DNA of 56,437 nucleotides from CAZEJS01 sp964512645 (GTDB lineage: Bacteria; Actinomycetota; Geothermincolia; Fen-727; Anoxymicrobiaceae). Positions 1 to 8,412 of the stretch are shown here, piece after piece; positions within the stretch are counted from its first letter, which is position 1, and the number at the start of each line of letters is the position of its first letter. The notes below the pieces were generated by a model, which saw only the letters and a program-made list of their open reading frames with translations, did not search any database and was not told the DNA's origin. Position numbers and translations under genes: made by a program. Where the stretch lies: the NCBI GenBank assembly GCA_964512645.1, contig CAZEJS010000019.1, forward strand, positions 1-56,437. The letters run 5' to 3'.

Positions 1-18
1 GCCGCCGATGGGGGTAAG

Positions 19-135
19 CTACTGGAGCAGGCTGTCCATCAGCTCCTTGACCGTGCATTTTTCGGGGTCGATGTCCTGCATTGCCATGAACCTCGTCAGC
101 AGGTACTGCAGGAAATCCAGTTCGGGATTCTCCAT
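19..135 (-). CDS. small hypothetical protein, 38 aa
   Basis: A short reverse-strand frame opens with ATG at 135 and stops with TAG at 19-21. A good ribosome binding site (GGGAGGTGA) lies about 5 bases before the ATG, which is the main reason to believe it. The protein begins MENPELDFLQ and ends MDSLLQ; it is acidic, has no membrane segment and a single cysteine, and looks helical. I do not recognise a family. It is divergent from the macro-domain gene, with 112 bases between them. The coding call is moderately sure; the function is unknown. Confidence 0.55.
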   Translation of the reverse strand: MENPELDFLQYLLTRFMAMQDIDPEKCTVKELMDSLLQ

Positions 136-210
136 CCTGTCACCTCCCTGACACCGATCTGACCCGCCTGGCGTACATCTTCAACGCCACGCTGGAATGC
201 CCTGCGTGTC

Positions 211-219
211 TGGTATACT
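211..219 (+). promoter_or_regulatory. extended -10 promoter for the macro-domain gene
   Basis: TGG followed by TATACT (214-219) is an extended -10 element about 30 bases upstream of the ATG at 248. No good -35 is visible at the usual spacing. The TGn-TATNNT pattern recurs at other genes of this window. Confidence 0.5.
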
Positions 220-247
220 TTCACCGGCACATCCTAAGGAGGGAGAA

Positions 248-793
248 ATGGAATTCCTCGCGGGGCGCCTCGAGGTCATCGAAGGCGATATCACCGGGCT
301 GGACGTAGACGCGATAGTCAACGCCGCCAACAAGACGCTCCTCGGAGGCGGCGGGGTGGACGGAGCCATTCACAGGGCGGCGGGGCCCAAGTTGCTGGAC
401 GAGACTCGGACCCTGGGCGGGGCCCGGACCGGTGAGGCGAAGATAACCGGGGGATACAATCTGAAGGCCAGGCACGTCATACACGCGGTGGGACCTGTCT
501 GGCGCGGCGGGGGGAATAACGAGGACGAACTACTTGCCTCGTGCTACAGGAACAGCCTTGCGCTTGCGGCCCGGAACGGGCTGGAGACGATAGCGTTCCC
601 GGCAATCAGCACCGGCATCTATTCGTTTCCACTGGAGCGGGCCACCGGGATTGCGCTCCGAGAGATATCGCGGTTCCTGGAGTCGGATAAGACCGTCCGG
701 AAGGTCATCTGCTGCTGTTTCAGCACCAGGGATTACCGGACATACCTCGAGGCGGCCGGCCGGCTGTTCGGCGGCGACGCCGGGGGGACTTGA
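248..793 (+). CDS. macro-domain protein (O-acetyl-ADP-ribose deacetylase type)
   Basis: A 181-aa single-domain macro protein. The family binds ADP-ribose and commonly hydrolyses O-acetyl-ADP-ribose or ADP-ribosyl esters in the cytosol. Visible family motifs are the VDAIVNAAN strand near residue 20, the GGGGVDGAIHRAAG loop that contacts the distal ribose, a central HAVGPVW segment, and PAISTGIYSFP near residue 120, which closes over the diphosphate. Length matches YmdB-like proteins. The ATG at 248 is chosen because AAGGAGGGAG lies just before it and the domain starts immediately; an earlier in-frame ATG at 197 precedes the promoter element. It is followed by an unrelated Fe-S gene, so the physiological substrate is not evident. 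Confidence 0.9.
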   Translation: MEFLAGRLEVIEGDITGLDVDAIVNAANKTLLGGGGVDGAIHRAAGPKLLDETRTLGGARTGEAKITGGYNLKARHVIHAVGPVWRGGGNNEDELLASCYRNSLALAARNGLETIAFPAISTGIYSFPLERATGIALREISRFLESDKTVRKVICCCFSTRDYRTYLEAAGRLFGGDAGGT

Positions 794-865
794 ACGGGTT
801 GATAAATATCAGGGGCGCGGCGTCCGCGGGGTGGTAACATCCCGTTCAGCGGAAGAGGCACGGGG

Positions 866-1867
866 GTGTCGGAGATGGAAACGGACCAGAATTACGTCAG
901 GCTCGCGGAAAAGATCTTCATGGGCGACTCCAGGCTGATCCCGAAGCTGTTCGCGGCCGCGGCCTCCCCCGATGAGGCGGAGGTCCTGCTGGCGCTTCCC
1001 GGCACGGCGGCATCGGTCGCCGAAGCTCTGTCGATAGGCGAGGACCGCGCCGCGGATATGCTCGACACCCTCTTCAGAAAAGGACTCGTCTTCAAGAAGG
1101 CCGCCGGGGACGGGACCGCGTACCGTATGTGCCGGGACATCATGCAGTTCCACGACGCCTCGATTCTCTGGCCCGAAGCGCCGCGCTCCTTCCTGGACCT
1201 CTGGCAGGAGTTCATGGAGGAGGAGTGGCCCGCTTTTTCGGAGATGGTGGAAAAAGCGCTCCCGCGTCCGGTGACCCGCGTAGTGCCCGTCAGCGAATCG
1301 GTGGACGCGCGCCAGCAGATCCTTGCCCACGAGGACGTGCGGCGGATGGTCGAGGAAGCCGGCGTGATAGCCGTGACCAACTGTACCTGCCGCCTGATAG
1401 CGCGTAAATGCGATAAGCCTGTCGAGATTTGCATGCAACTGGGGAAGGCCGCGACCTACGCGCTGGACAGGGGGACCGGCAGGCCCCTCGGGAAAGGTGA
1501 GGCGCTCGAGCTCCTGGAGAAGGCTGAGCGCGCGGGGCTGGTCCACGTGACCATGAACCGCTCGGCCGGGACACATTTCATCTGCAACTGCTGTGACGAC
1601 TGCTGCATGACCTTCCCGATGCTAATAAACAGGCAGCTCAAGATGTGCGACCCGTCCAGGTTTGTCGCGAAGGTGAACGCTTCGCTGTGCGATTCATGCG
1701 GGGAGTGCCTGGAGCGGTGTTACTTCGGGGCGCTGGAGTTGCCCGAAGGAGCGGGCGCCTCGATAGACGGGGAAGCCTGCATGGGCTGCGGACTCTGCCA
1801 GGTGGTGTGTCCGATCGGGGCGATCGCGCTCGAAGAGGCCCGCGAGGCTGATTTCATACCGGGTTGA
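866..1867 (+). CDS. cysteine-rich 4Fe-4S protein with winged-helix-like N-terminus
   Basis: A 333-aa cytosolic protein. Residues about 35-95 look like a winged-helix/MarR-like segment (repeated helices, a 'LFRKGLVFKK' wing). A middle region carries a cysteine array, C173-x-C175-x6-C182-x6-C189, and a dense C240/C242/C243/C246/C247 patch. The C-terminus is a two-cluster ferredoxin (CDSCGECLERC and CMGCGLCQVVCP). Proteins of this build are annotated as 4Fe-4S ferredoxins in anaerobes; the function is not established. GTG at 866 has GGAAGAGG at good spacing; ATG at 875 is a possible alternative. A DNA-binding redox sensor or an electron carrier are both possible; I cannot choose. It is followed closely by an FmdB-type gene. 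Confidence 0.8.
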   Translation: MSEMETDQNYVRLAEKIFMGDSRLIPKLFAAAASPDEAEVLLALPGTAASVAEALSIGEDRAADMLDTLFRKGLVFKKAAGDGTAYRMCRDIMQFHDASILWPEAPRSFLDLWQEFMEEEWPAFSEMVEKALPRPVTRVVPVSESVDARQQILAHEDVRRMVEEAGVIAVTNCTCRLIARKCDKPVEICMQLGKAATYALDRGTGRPLGKGEALELLEKAERAGLVHVTMNRSAGTHFICNCCDDCCMTFPMLINRQLKMCDPSRFVAKVNASLCDSCGECLERCYFGALELPEGAGASIDGEACMGCGLCQVVCPIGAIALEEAREADFIPG

Positions 1868-1896
1868 CCACACTGGACACGGGAGGCGAGGACAAG

Positions 1897-2097
1897 GTGC
1901 CGATCTACGAATACGAATGCTCGAGCTGCGGCGAGAGGTCACAGCGCCTGGAAAGGGTCGGGGAGGACTCCAGCGGGCGCAGATGCCTTACGTGCGGCGA
2001 GGGGGACCTGAGGAAAGTGGTCTCCATGTTCGGTACGACGTCCGGGTCCGGGGGCACCGCGGCCTGCGACATCACTGAGCGCAGGAGGTCCGGGTGA
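1897..2097 (+). CDS. FmdB-family zinc ribbon protein
   Basis: A 66-aa zinc ribbon starting (M)PIYEYECSSCGER, the classic N-terminus of the FmdB/CxxC_CxxC regulatory family. The metal site is CSSC and, about 21 residues on, CLTC. The tail is glycine- and serine-rich. GTG at 1897 gives the canonical start and has GGAGG upstream; a TTG at 1864 that overlaps the preceding stop would add 11 unrelated residues. It lies in the same orientation as the Fe-S gene and is probably cotranscribed. The family is often called a putative regulator, without firm function. Confidence 0.85.
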   Translation: MPIYEYECSSCGERSQRLERVGEDSSGRRCLTCGEGDLRKVVSMFGTTSGSGGTAACDITERRRSG

Positions 2098-2108
2098 CGC
2101 CCGCTTTG

Positions 2109-2127
2109 AGGCCCGGGTTCCGGGCCT
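2109..2127. terminator. perfect hairpin between convergent genes
   Basis: AGGCCCGG-GTT-CCGGGCCT forms an 8-bp stem with a 3-base loop in the 36-base gap between the FmdB gene and the oppositely oriented zinc-ribbon gene. No clear T-run follows on either side, so it may be a weak bidirectional terminator. Confidence 0.4.
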
Positions 2128-2133
2128 GAGGAT

Positions 2134-3213
2134 TTACTTGACGCTGAGGCGGAAACGAGCGCCGGCCGGTTCTCTCGATTGCCAGTCGATGCTCGAAGTC
2201 CCGCCGGCGGACCACTCGAGCGCCGCCGCCAGCTTCGCCGCGTAGAGGTCGCGGTTGTAGGCGTTCTCTATTTCGACGGTGACGCCGTCCTCGTTGACGT
2301 GGTGTTTCGTGGGAAACCCGAGCCCTCTCAGTGCCATGGCCTCGATCTTGTTTTTCAGCACCGCGCGGACATCGCCGGGCTTGCCGCCCCCCGCCTTTCG
2401 GAGGGTGAGCGCCTTCTGGTGGTCGTATACCAGCCTGGGGATCTCGGAGCCGAGTTCGCGTTCGAGTTCCCGGAGCAGCGCGTTCAACGATTGGACCGCT
2501 ACCACCACCTCGCGGTTCCGGGTCTTCATGTTGGTTATGGCGCCCCGGCGGACATCCCATTCCCACGTTCGCGCGGCTTCGAGGGGGACCCCGCAGCCGC
2601 CGCACCGCTCGTGCCCCAGACTCCCGTGTCCCTCGCCGGCCTCTTCGAGGACGAGCCGTTCCTCGGCGCCTGGCGTCCCGACCCCGTGGGTAAGCGTTAT
2701 TACAAGGTCGCCGTCCTCGAGGTGATATTCCACGTTCGAGCCCGGCATGTCTTCCACGGACTCGTATATGCCGGAGACGCTGCCGGCCATCATTGGGGCC
2801 AGGACAGGGTGCCTGAACCTGACGACCATGGAGCTGCCTGCGCGGTAGCGGTCGAGGCTGACCACGCCGTCACCGAGGCTGGCGATATCGCTCGCTATCG
2901 CCCTGACGAGAAGGCGGGCCAGCCATTGCGGGCGCAGGAACCTGTTCGCCGGGACCCGCTTCATGTGACGGATAGGAAGGTTGGCGTAGAGTGCTTTTCC
3001 GATGCTTTTCTGCGCGCTGATGAAGATGCGATCTATGTCGATGCCGATCGTCTCCGACAGGTCCCCCAGGAGCGTCTCCACCTCGCTCGCCTCGAGGAAG
3101 GTTATCTGCGACGTGGTGCGGGTACGGTCGGTCCCCGTTATCGTCCCGTCGTCACGCCAGTCGAAGAAGCGCGCGAACTTCGAGGGGAAGCCGCACTCTG
3201 GACATCGCCTCAT
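2134..3213 (-). CDS. hypothetical protein with two zinc-ribbon half-sites
   Basis: About 359 aa starting MRRCPECGF. A CxxC pair lies at the N-terminus (CPEC) and a second, CGGC, near the middle (about residue 215), just before a region of charged helices. The part around residues 35-110 (ASEVETLLGDL..., ISAQKSIGKAL) resembles ligand-binding V4R/heme-NO type helices, but only loosely. No membrane segment or enzyme motif is visible. ATG at 3213 has a GGGG five bases upstream; the frame is open to a TTG at 3267, which has no site. A long antisense frame (2179-3276) is a codon-bias shadow. It lies 75 bases downstream of the lysine-rich small gene and is probably on the same transcript. Confidence 0.7.
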   Translation of the reverse strand: MRRCPECGFPSKFARFFDWRDDGTITGTDRTRTTSQITFLEASEVETLLGDLSETIGIDIDRIFISAQKSIGKALYANLPIRHMKRVPANRFLRPQWLARLLVRAIASDIASLGDGVVSLDRYRAGSSMVVRFRHPVLAPMMAGSVSGIYESVEDMPGSNVEYHLEDGDLVITLTHGVGTPGAEERLVLEEAGEGHGSLGHERCGGCGVPLEAARTWEWDVRRGAITNMKTRNREVVVAVQSLNALLRELERELGSEIPRLVYDHQKALTLRKAGGGKPGDVRAVLKNKIEAMALRGLGFPTKHHVNEDGVTVEIENAYNRDLYAAKLAAALEWSAGGTSSIDWQSREPAGARFRLSVK

Positions 3214-3288
3214 GTTTACCCCGATGGTAAGACCGTCGAAGACCTCCTGAAGGAGTTCTTCGACCAAACCGCGTAAAGACTTCTCAGG

Positions 3289-3426
3289 CTAGTCGGCGGG
3301 GGTTACCTTTGCCCTGGCTTTCTCGGCCTTCCTGGTGGCTTTGCCGGCGGACTTGTTGATCTTGCCGGCTTTCTTGTTGAGCTTTTTGGCCTTCTTCTCG
3401 AGCTTCTTGACCTTGCGCTCCTTCAT
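3289..3426 (-). CDS. small lysine-rich, histone-like protein, 45 aa
   Basis: ATG at 3426 preceded by GGAGGGTGAG, stop TAG at 3289-3291. The 45 residues begin MKERKVKKLEKKAKKLNKKA and contain about 18 lysines, many alanines, no aromatic residue and no cysteine. A composition like this suits a nucleic-acid-binding or ribosome-associated peptide, or a histone-H1-like tail; that is inference. A promoter (GTGACA-17-TATGAT) is visible upstream on the same strand. It is shorter than ordinary gene-calling limits and would be missed easily. Confidence 0.7.
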   Translation of the reverse strand: MKERKVKKLEKKAKKLNKKAGKINKSAGKATRKAEKARAKVTPAD

Positions 3427-3488
3427 CTCACCCTCCTTGCTCGCGCCGCGCCGGAGGACGGGGCGCGGATGGCGTTACCCGAATCCCT

Positions 3489-3517
3489 ATCATAGAGCGG
3501 AACCCGTTGCTTGTCAC
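3489..3517 (-). promoter_or_regulatory. promoter for the lysine-rich small gene
   Basis: On the reverse strand GTGACA (3512-3517) and TATGAT (3489-3494) are separated by 17 bases. The start codon is about 60 bases downstream. Confidence 0.55.
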
Positions 3518-3555
3518 TACGCAGCAGCAGCAGTTGCACAGCCGGAGCGCCCGTC

Positions 3556-3585
3556 TTGAGAGGTCGGGGGCGCCGGGGGGATAAT
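3556..3585 (+). promoter_or_regulatory. promoter for the SAM methyltransferase gene
   Basis: TTGAGA (3556-3561), 18 bases, GATAAT (3580-3585), about 30 bases before the ATG at 3617. Confidence 0.55.
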
Positions 3586-3616
3586 CCGACGAGCAGTCAC
3601 AGGGAAGGAGCTTTTA

Positions 3617-4450
3617 ATGGCGGAGGGGAGTTGTCCCGAGGAGAGGCCTTACCGCTCGTTCGCCCGGATATACGACGAGCTGCTCGGGCGCACGGCCTTC
3701 GAGTGCTGGCTGGAGAACTTCGGGCGCCTGGTGAGGCGCCACGGGGTCTCGTTCAGGACTGCCGCCGACATAGCGTGCGGCACGGGCCTTGCGGCCGAGT
3801 TCCTGGCGGGCGTATGCGAGAGAGTGTACGCGGTCGACGGCTCGGCCGAGATGCTGGAGGTCGCAAGGGCGGAGCGCGGGCGTGAGAATATCGTCTATCT
3901 TCTGCAGCGCTTCACCGACCTGGGCCTGCCAGAGCGTGTAGACATCCTGACCTGCAACTTCGATTCCCTCAACTACCTGCTCGTCGACGGTCTTCTCGTG
4001 GAGGCGTTGAAGCGCTTCGCGGATTCCCTGGTTGACGGTGGATGGGCCATCTTCGACATGAACACCCGGAGGCAGTTGGAAGCGACGGCGGGGAACCCGG
4101 TGTTGGTACACCGGCTGGACGGGGCCTTCTCGGTCTGGGAATCGAGCTGGGATGCCGCCTCGCTGACCGGCACGGTACGCATGACAAATTTCCTCGAAGA
4201 CTGCGCGGGCAGGTACGTCAGGGGTGAGGAGGTCCACGCGGAGAGAGCGTACGACACCGGGTTCGTGGCCGGGGTGCTGGCGGAGGCCGGGTTCTGCCAC
4301 GTTGAGGCGCTGGACGCCAAGGATCTGGGGGCGGTCGTTCCCGACACTCGCAGGGTCCAGTTCGTGGCGCGAAAGGGGCCCGCCGGAGCGTTTGTACGCC
4401 CCGGGCGCCTGGGTTATCCTGATGGCTGTCCCGGCGCCGTTTCGGGATAA
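3617..4450 (+). CDS. class I SAM-dependent methyltransferase
   Basis: A 277-aa protein. The motif I segment AADIACGTGLAAEFL (about residues 52-66) binds SAM, followed by the acidic strand end VYAVDGSAEML and LTCNFDSLNYLL. This is the Methyltransf_25/UbiE-like fold, cytosolic. The C-terminal half has small beta strands and ends in a basic tail. The start ATG at 3617 has AAGGAG at good spacing and follows a visible promoter. The substrate cannot be read from the sequence. The next gene starts 52 bases later with its own ribosome binding site, so the two may be cotranscribed. Confidence 0.85.
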   Translation: MAEGSCPEERPYRSFARIYDELLGRTAFECWLENFGRLVRRHGVSFRTAADIACGTGLAAEFLAGVCERVYAVDGSAEMLEVARAERGRENIVYLLQRFTDLGLPERVDILTCNFDSLNYLLVDGLLVEALKRFADSLVDGGWAIFDMNTRRQLEATAGNPVLVHRLDGAFSVWESSWDAASLTGTVRMTNFLEDCAGRYVRGEEVHAERAYDTGFVAGVLAEAGFCHVEALDAKDLGAVVPDTRRVQFVARKGPAGAFVRPGRLGYPDGCPGAVSG

Positions 4451-4502
4451 GGTCCCGCGGCGGGCCGGGCGTGAGGTCGTTCGATTTCATCGAGGAGGAC
4501 GC

Positions 4503-6308
4503 GTGGCAGGGGTCCTGAAGGAAACCCGACTCGTCAAAGAATACTGGCTGGAACCGTCGTCACGGACCGTAGAGCCCGCCGTTCTCGCGGTGACGGACCT
4601 CGAGGGCCGGACGTCCGGGCACCTCGAATATATGCCCGGGGCGGGATTCGAGGTGCGACTGTCACCGACGACGAGAACGGGGATACTCGTCGACTTCGGC
4701 CAGGAGGTCGGCGGTCACTTGCGGCTAAGGTTTGGAAGCGGCTCGTGCCGCCGGCTCGGAGTGCAGATGGCCGAGTCGGAGAGACACCTGCGGAACATCG
4801 TACTGGCGGGAGCGGGCAAGCGCCTTGACCCCGCCTCGGGCATCCGGCACGTCAGGGCGAAGGAGGGACAGGAGCGGGTAGTTGACCACTGCGGTGGCTT
4901 CAGGTACGCCTGGCTGTACCCGGAATGCCCCGGGCGTGTAACGCTGGCCGCGGTCGAGCTGGATTACACTCCGCACATCGCCGATCCGGACGAGTGCGGG
5001 TATTTTGTCTGCAGCGACGACGCCTTGAACAGGGCGTGGTTTGCGGGACTCCACACCGTGCAGATGTGTACGATCGACCCGTCGTACGGCGGGGCAGACG
5101 GCAGGCACGGGCTCGGGAGGTACGACTGGGTCGTGGTGAACGGCGCCAGGCGCGACCGGCTGGTCTGGTCCGCCGACCTGTCGCCGGCGGGGGCGGCGGT
5201 TTACACCAGCTTCAACGAGTCGACCGCGATCAGGGACTCGCTCTTGTCACTCGCCCGGTACCAGGAAAAAAGCGGGTACATACCGGCCTGCAGTCCTTCC
5301 CCTCTGACGGCCAGGGTTGCCGCGGGACTCTTCGGCGACCACACCGCGTGGTGGGTCGTGGTCCTGTACCAGTATTACCTCCACACAGGCGACGTCGAGT
5401 TCGCGAGGGAGATGTTCCCTGTCGTCAAGCGGGCGCTGGCTTACATCCGCGGCCAGTGCCGCGGCGGCATGTTCAGGCAGAGCCCGCTGAACATGTGGGA
5501 GTGGTGCTTCACGGTCATGCGCTTCGGGAGGCCCTCCTACACTAACGTCCTCTATTACTGGGCGTTGAACAGCGCTTCCGCGATAGCGCACGACCTGGGG
5601 GAGCACGACGTGTCCGTCGGTTACGTGTCCCGCGCGTTCCGGCTCGGGGAGAACCTGGAGCGGACCCTTTTCGACGAGGAAGGCGGCTTCTTCGTGGATA
5701 CCACGGCCGACCGCGGCAGGATGCCCCAGGACGCGAACTCGCTGGCGATAGTCTGCGGGCTCGTGGGCGAGCCGTCCATAGCCGGGCGGATGCTCGCCGA
5801 GATGCGGGAGCGCCTCTGGGTCCGTGCGGGATCGACCAACGTCGATGTCCCCTACTACAGGCTCACCCCCGGTTGGCAGCCGCACAACCGTCGCGTGCTC
5901 CCCTTCATGAACAACTTCGAGGCGCTTGCGCGCTTCTCGGCAGGCGACGACGAGGGCGCAATGGAGTTGATACGGCGTTGCTGGGGAGGAATGGCGGACT
6001 CCGAGCCGGGCTCCACGTTCTGGGAATGGAAGGGAAGGGACGGGGGGGTGGACAACCACCTGACATCGCTGTGCCACAGCGGGTCGGCCGGAGTGACACC
6101 GCTCCTTTCGAAGTACGCCCTCGGGATCAGGCCTTCGAGCCCGGGTTACCGCACCTTCAAGTTCGACCCGCGCCCGGTGGGCCTCGATTGGGCGGAAGGC
6201 CGCATCCGGGTGCCCGGGGGTTTCATCGAGGCGCGCGTCGAGAGGAGAAAAGACGGCGACTACCGCGCGCGCGTCCGGGCGCCCGAGGGCTGTCGAAGGG
6301 TCCTGTGA
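4503..6308 (+). CDS. alpha-L-rhamnosidase-like glycoside hydrolase (GH78-type)
   Basis: About 601 aa starting at GTG 4503, which has GAGGAGGAC six bases upstream; the frame runs further back over the methyltransferase gene, but that part is a shadow. The N-terminal 150 residues are beta-rich (FGQEVGGHLRLRFG). The (alpha/alpha)6 barrel follows, with the family signature near residue 210 in the form NGARRDRLVWSADL (usually DGxxRDRxxWxGD) and a late HSGSAG segment. A short beta domain closes it. No signal peptide is visible, so cytosolic action on imported oligosaccharides is likely. The first residue of the signature is Asn rather than the usual Asp, so the exact specificity is uncertain. Confidence 0.75.
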   Translation: MAGVLKETRLVKEYWLEPSSRTVEPAVLAVTDLEGRTSGHLEYMPGAGFEVRLSPTTRTGILVDFGQEVGGHLRLRFGSGSCRRLGVQMAESERHLRNIVLAGAGKRLDPASGIRHVRAKEGQERVVDHCGGFRYAWLYPECPGRVTLAAVELDYTPHIADPDECGYFVCSDDALNRAWFAGLHTVQMCTIDPSYGGADGRHGLGRYDWVVVNGARRDRLVWSADLSPAGAAVYTSFNESTAIRDSLLSLARYQEKSGYIPACSPSPLTARVAAGLFGDHTAWWVVVLYQYYLHTGDVEFAREMFPVVKRALAYIRGQCRGGMFRQSPLNMWEWCFTVMRFGRPSYTNVLYYWALNSASAIAHDLGEHDVSVGYVSRAFRLGENLERTLFDEEGGFFVDTTADRGRMPQDANSLAIVCGLVGEPSIAGRMLAEMRERLWVRAGSTNVDVPYYRLTPGWQPHNRRVLPFMNNFEALARFSAGDDEGAMELIRRCWGGMADSEPGSTFWEWKGRDGGVDNHLTSLCHSGSAGVTPLLSKYALGIRPSSPGYRTFKFDPRPVGLDWAEGRIRVPGGFIEARVERRKDGDYRARVRAPEGCRRVL

Positions 6309-6414
6309 AAGGCCGGGTGAACCCTGGTGTCTCCGACAGGACGGCCCGGCGGGAGAGACGGGAGCACGGGGCCTCCGCGCGCGGAACCGAGGGTGGCGTG
6401 TTGGCCCGCGCGGC

Positions 6415-7758
6415 TCATGCCGGCGGCTTGATGCCGTAGGTCTTTCCCGTCTCGGCCAGGTCCATGACCAGTGAAATCCGCGTGCGAGCGCCGTCGATCT
6501 GCGCCCCGAAGATCTCCACGGTCTGGCGTAGAACCTGGAAGCTTGTTTTATCTATCCAGGTTTCGACGATAGCGTCGCTCACGGTGTCCTGGTCGCCAAG
6601 GCCCAGGACTGTCTTCATCAGGGTGGGGTCCATCCGGTACTTGTAGTGAAGACACGGGTGTCCCGCAACCTCTTCATCGGTCATCCCCTCGGATGCGCGG
6701 AACTGCCTCCACATGAGTGTGATGTCCCCGTCCGAAGTCGCGGGGTCGGCGATCTTCCAGGTGCCTCCGGCGCCGCTCCAGGTGTCGGTGCCCACGGTGA
6801 TGGTTCCCTGAACCTGCGGGTTCCCGGGCGTATCCCTGCGCACCTCCCATGCCGTGCTGCCGGGCGATTCGAACAGGACGTGGCCGCTTCCCGGGTACTG
6901 CCCCTCTTCCGTCTCGTAGGTAGCGGATGTCTGGAACATGAACCCGCCGAGATTTTCCATCACGGCTCCGGCCTTCTTGATGTTCCTGTTTCTGCTGTTG
7001 AAGAACATCCCGTATCCGCCGAAGAATGCAAACCAGATCATGAAAACCAGGACGATGACGGCGACGGTCAGGGCCAGCCACTCCCTGACACCCCATTCCC
7101 CGATCCCGCCAACCGGGGGGGTACGCGGCCCGCGGCGCGGTCCGCGGCGCGGCGCGCGGCGGCTTTCCGGCTCGGCGCCGGCGGCGGAGTAGGCGCTGGA
7201 AGGAGAGACGTCCGCGAGAGTGGTCGTCTCTAGGGGGACGCTGTCCTCGAGAGCGGCCGGAGAGGATGCAAAGGTCTCGTCTGCCATGCCGCCGGGGCTC
7301 TCTCCCAGCGCGGAGCCGCAGTTCTTGCAGAACTTCTGGTCGTAAGGGTTGGCCATTCCGCAGCGTTCGCAGAACTGCTTTCGGGCGGCGAAGTCCGCGT
7401 TTACCTTCCCGCGGTCAGTCCCGCGGGCCGCCGGTATCCTGGGGGACGCAGCCGAGGGCGCGGCGTGCGCATCGGATGCGGACGCGCTCTCCATCTCTTG
7501 CTGTTCCTGAAGGGCCGCGGCCGCGGCCGCGGCTGCCTCTTTGTAAGAGGCAACGTCGGCGACCGGGCCCTTGCTGACGCGGGCGGTGGGCGCGAGGCGC
7601 GCATACTCGTCCTCGACAATCGGGGTAAACGTCGACGGGTCGGCGGGGATATTCCGTTGTATGTCCGGAGACATGGAACCCCCCATGTCCCGCCCGCACT
7701 TCATGCAGAAGCGCGCTTCGTCTGGGTTGGCATTACCACACAGCTCGCAAATACCCAA
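6415..7758 (-). CDS. zinc-ribbon membrane protein with large exported domain
   Basis: 447 aa. Two zinc ribbons lie in the N-terminal half: CELCGNANPDEARFCMKCG at residues 4-22 and CERCGMANPYDQKFCKNCG near 130. Between them is an Ala/Pro-rich linker, then an RRAPRRGPRRGPR stretch that keeps the N-terminus inside. One membrane helix (about residues 230-255) leads to a roughly 190-aa beta-rich outer domain resembling LppX/LprAFG-like or DUF-type lipid-binding folds, though no family is certain. ATG at 7758 is the only sensible start. It stands alone on this strand with its own promoter. Its plan matches the smaller protein at 44218-44832. Confidence 0.8.
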   Translation of the reverse strand: MGICELCGNANPDEARFCMKCGRDMGGSMSPDIQRNIPADPSTFTPIVEDEYARLAPTARVSKGPVADVASYKEAAAAAAAALQEQQEMESASASDAHAAPSAASPRIPAARGTDRGKVNADFAARKQFCERCGMANPYDQKFCKNCGSALGESPGGMADETFASSPAALEDSVPLETTTLADVSPSSAYSAAGAEPESRRAPRRGPRRGPRTPPVGGIGEWGVREWLALTVAVIVLVFMIWFAFFGGYGMFFNSRNRNIKKAGAVMENLGGFMFQTSATYETEEGQYPGSGHVLFESPGSTAWEVRRDTPGNPQVQGTITVGTDTWSGAGGTWKIADPATSDGDITLMWRQFRASEGMTDEEVAGHPCLHYKYRMDPTLMKTVLGLGDQDTVSDAIVETWIDKTSFQVLRQTVEIFGAQIDGARTRISLVMDLAETGKTYGIKPPA

Positions 7759-7821
7759 GGCAGCCTCTTTCCGGAATCACGGTCGGCCCACGGCGCTCGC
7801 GGCAGGACTAACGGCGTGCGT

Positions 7822-7852
7822 ATTCTACAACAAAGACCTGTCGAAAGGACAA
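7822..7852 (-). promoter_or_regulatory. promoter for the zinc-ribbon membrane protein
   Basis: Reverse strand TTGTCC (7847-7852), 19 bases, TAGAAT (7822-7827), upstream of the start at 7758. Confidence 0.45.
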
Positions 7853-7915
7853 GGCGCGCAGCTCCCGCCGGCCGGCGCGCCCTGACGCCGTTCCCGGTCT
7901 CGCCGGTCCGGGCGA

Positions 7916-7945
7916 TTGAAAGGCGGAGCGCGATTGTTCTATTCT
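7916..7945 (+). promoter_or_regulatory. promoter for the 93-aa protein gene
   Basis: TTGAAA (7916-7921), 18 bases, TATTCT (7940-7945), about 50 bases before ATG 7997. Confidence 0.5.
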
Positions 7946-7996
7946 TTGGGCCGGGGCCGGTCCGCCGGCCGCGAAGACTGCAAAGGAGTGTGCAAG

Positions 7997-8278
7997 ATGC
8001 AGACAATCAGCTTGAGGGAGCCGTGTTACGTCCAGGCCGCGGGCGAAGACATCAAGCACCTGCCCGTCGAACTGTGCCGCAAGATGTTCGGTTGGGATTC
8101 GGCATGCCAGGCAATGGAGATCTTCATCAAGCACGAGATCCCCAACGTCAAGTTCTACGCCGTTGTGGAGGTGAAGGACGAGGGTATCACCCTCGCGGCG
8201 CGCGGGGAGCTCGGGATTCATCATTACTTCATACCATGGAGCAACGTCCTGGCGGTGCACGGCCACATTGCCACCTGA
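7997..8278 (+). CDS. hypothetical protein, 93 aa
   Basis: ATG at 7997 is preceded by AAAGGAG at about 9 bases and by a clear promoter. The protein starts MQTISLREPC and contains a short basic-acidic helix and several beta strands (VKFYAVVEV, GITLAARGEL), ending in PWSNVLAVHGH. No signal peptide or membrane helix is visible. The two cysteines do not make a metal motif. I do not recognise a family; it could be a small single-domain binding protein. It is a stand-alone gene, with the following lipoprotein 134 bases away. Confidence 0.65.
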   Translation: MQTISLREPCYVQAAGEDIKHLPVELCRKMFGWDSACQAMEIFIKHEIPNVKFYAVVEVKDEGITLAARGELGIHHYFIPWSNVLAVHGHIAT

Positions 8279-8412
8279 CCGGCCGCTCCGCGAGGCCCGC
8301 CGGAGGGGCAACGCCGGGAGCGCCGATACCCATTGAACGCGCGGTTCGTTATAGCATACGGAAGCTCCGCGCCGGCGGGGGAACGTCTGCAGCGAGGTCC
8401 CTGGGAGTGAAA

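Noticed and set aside
2179..3276. Long forward frame of 365 codons opposite the zinc-ribbon protein
   Set aside because: The reverse strand has metal-binding motifs and fits the operon; the forward frame has no motif or site.
7465..8412. In-frame extension before the lipoprotein
   Set aside because: It covers promoters and the 93-aa gene; the lipoprotein signal starts at 8413 with its own site.
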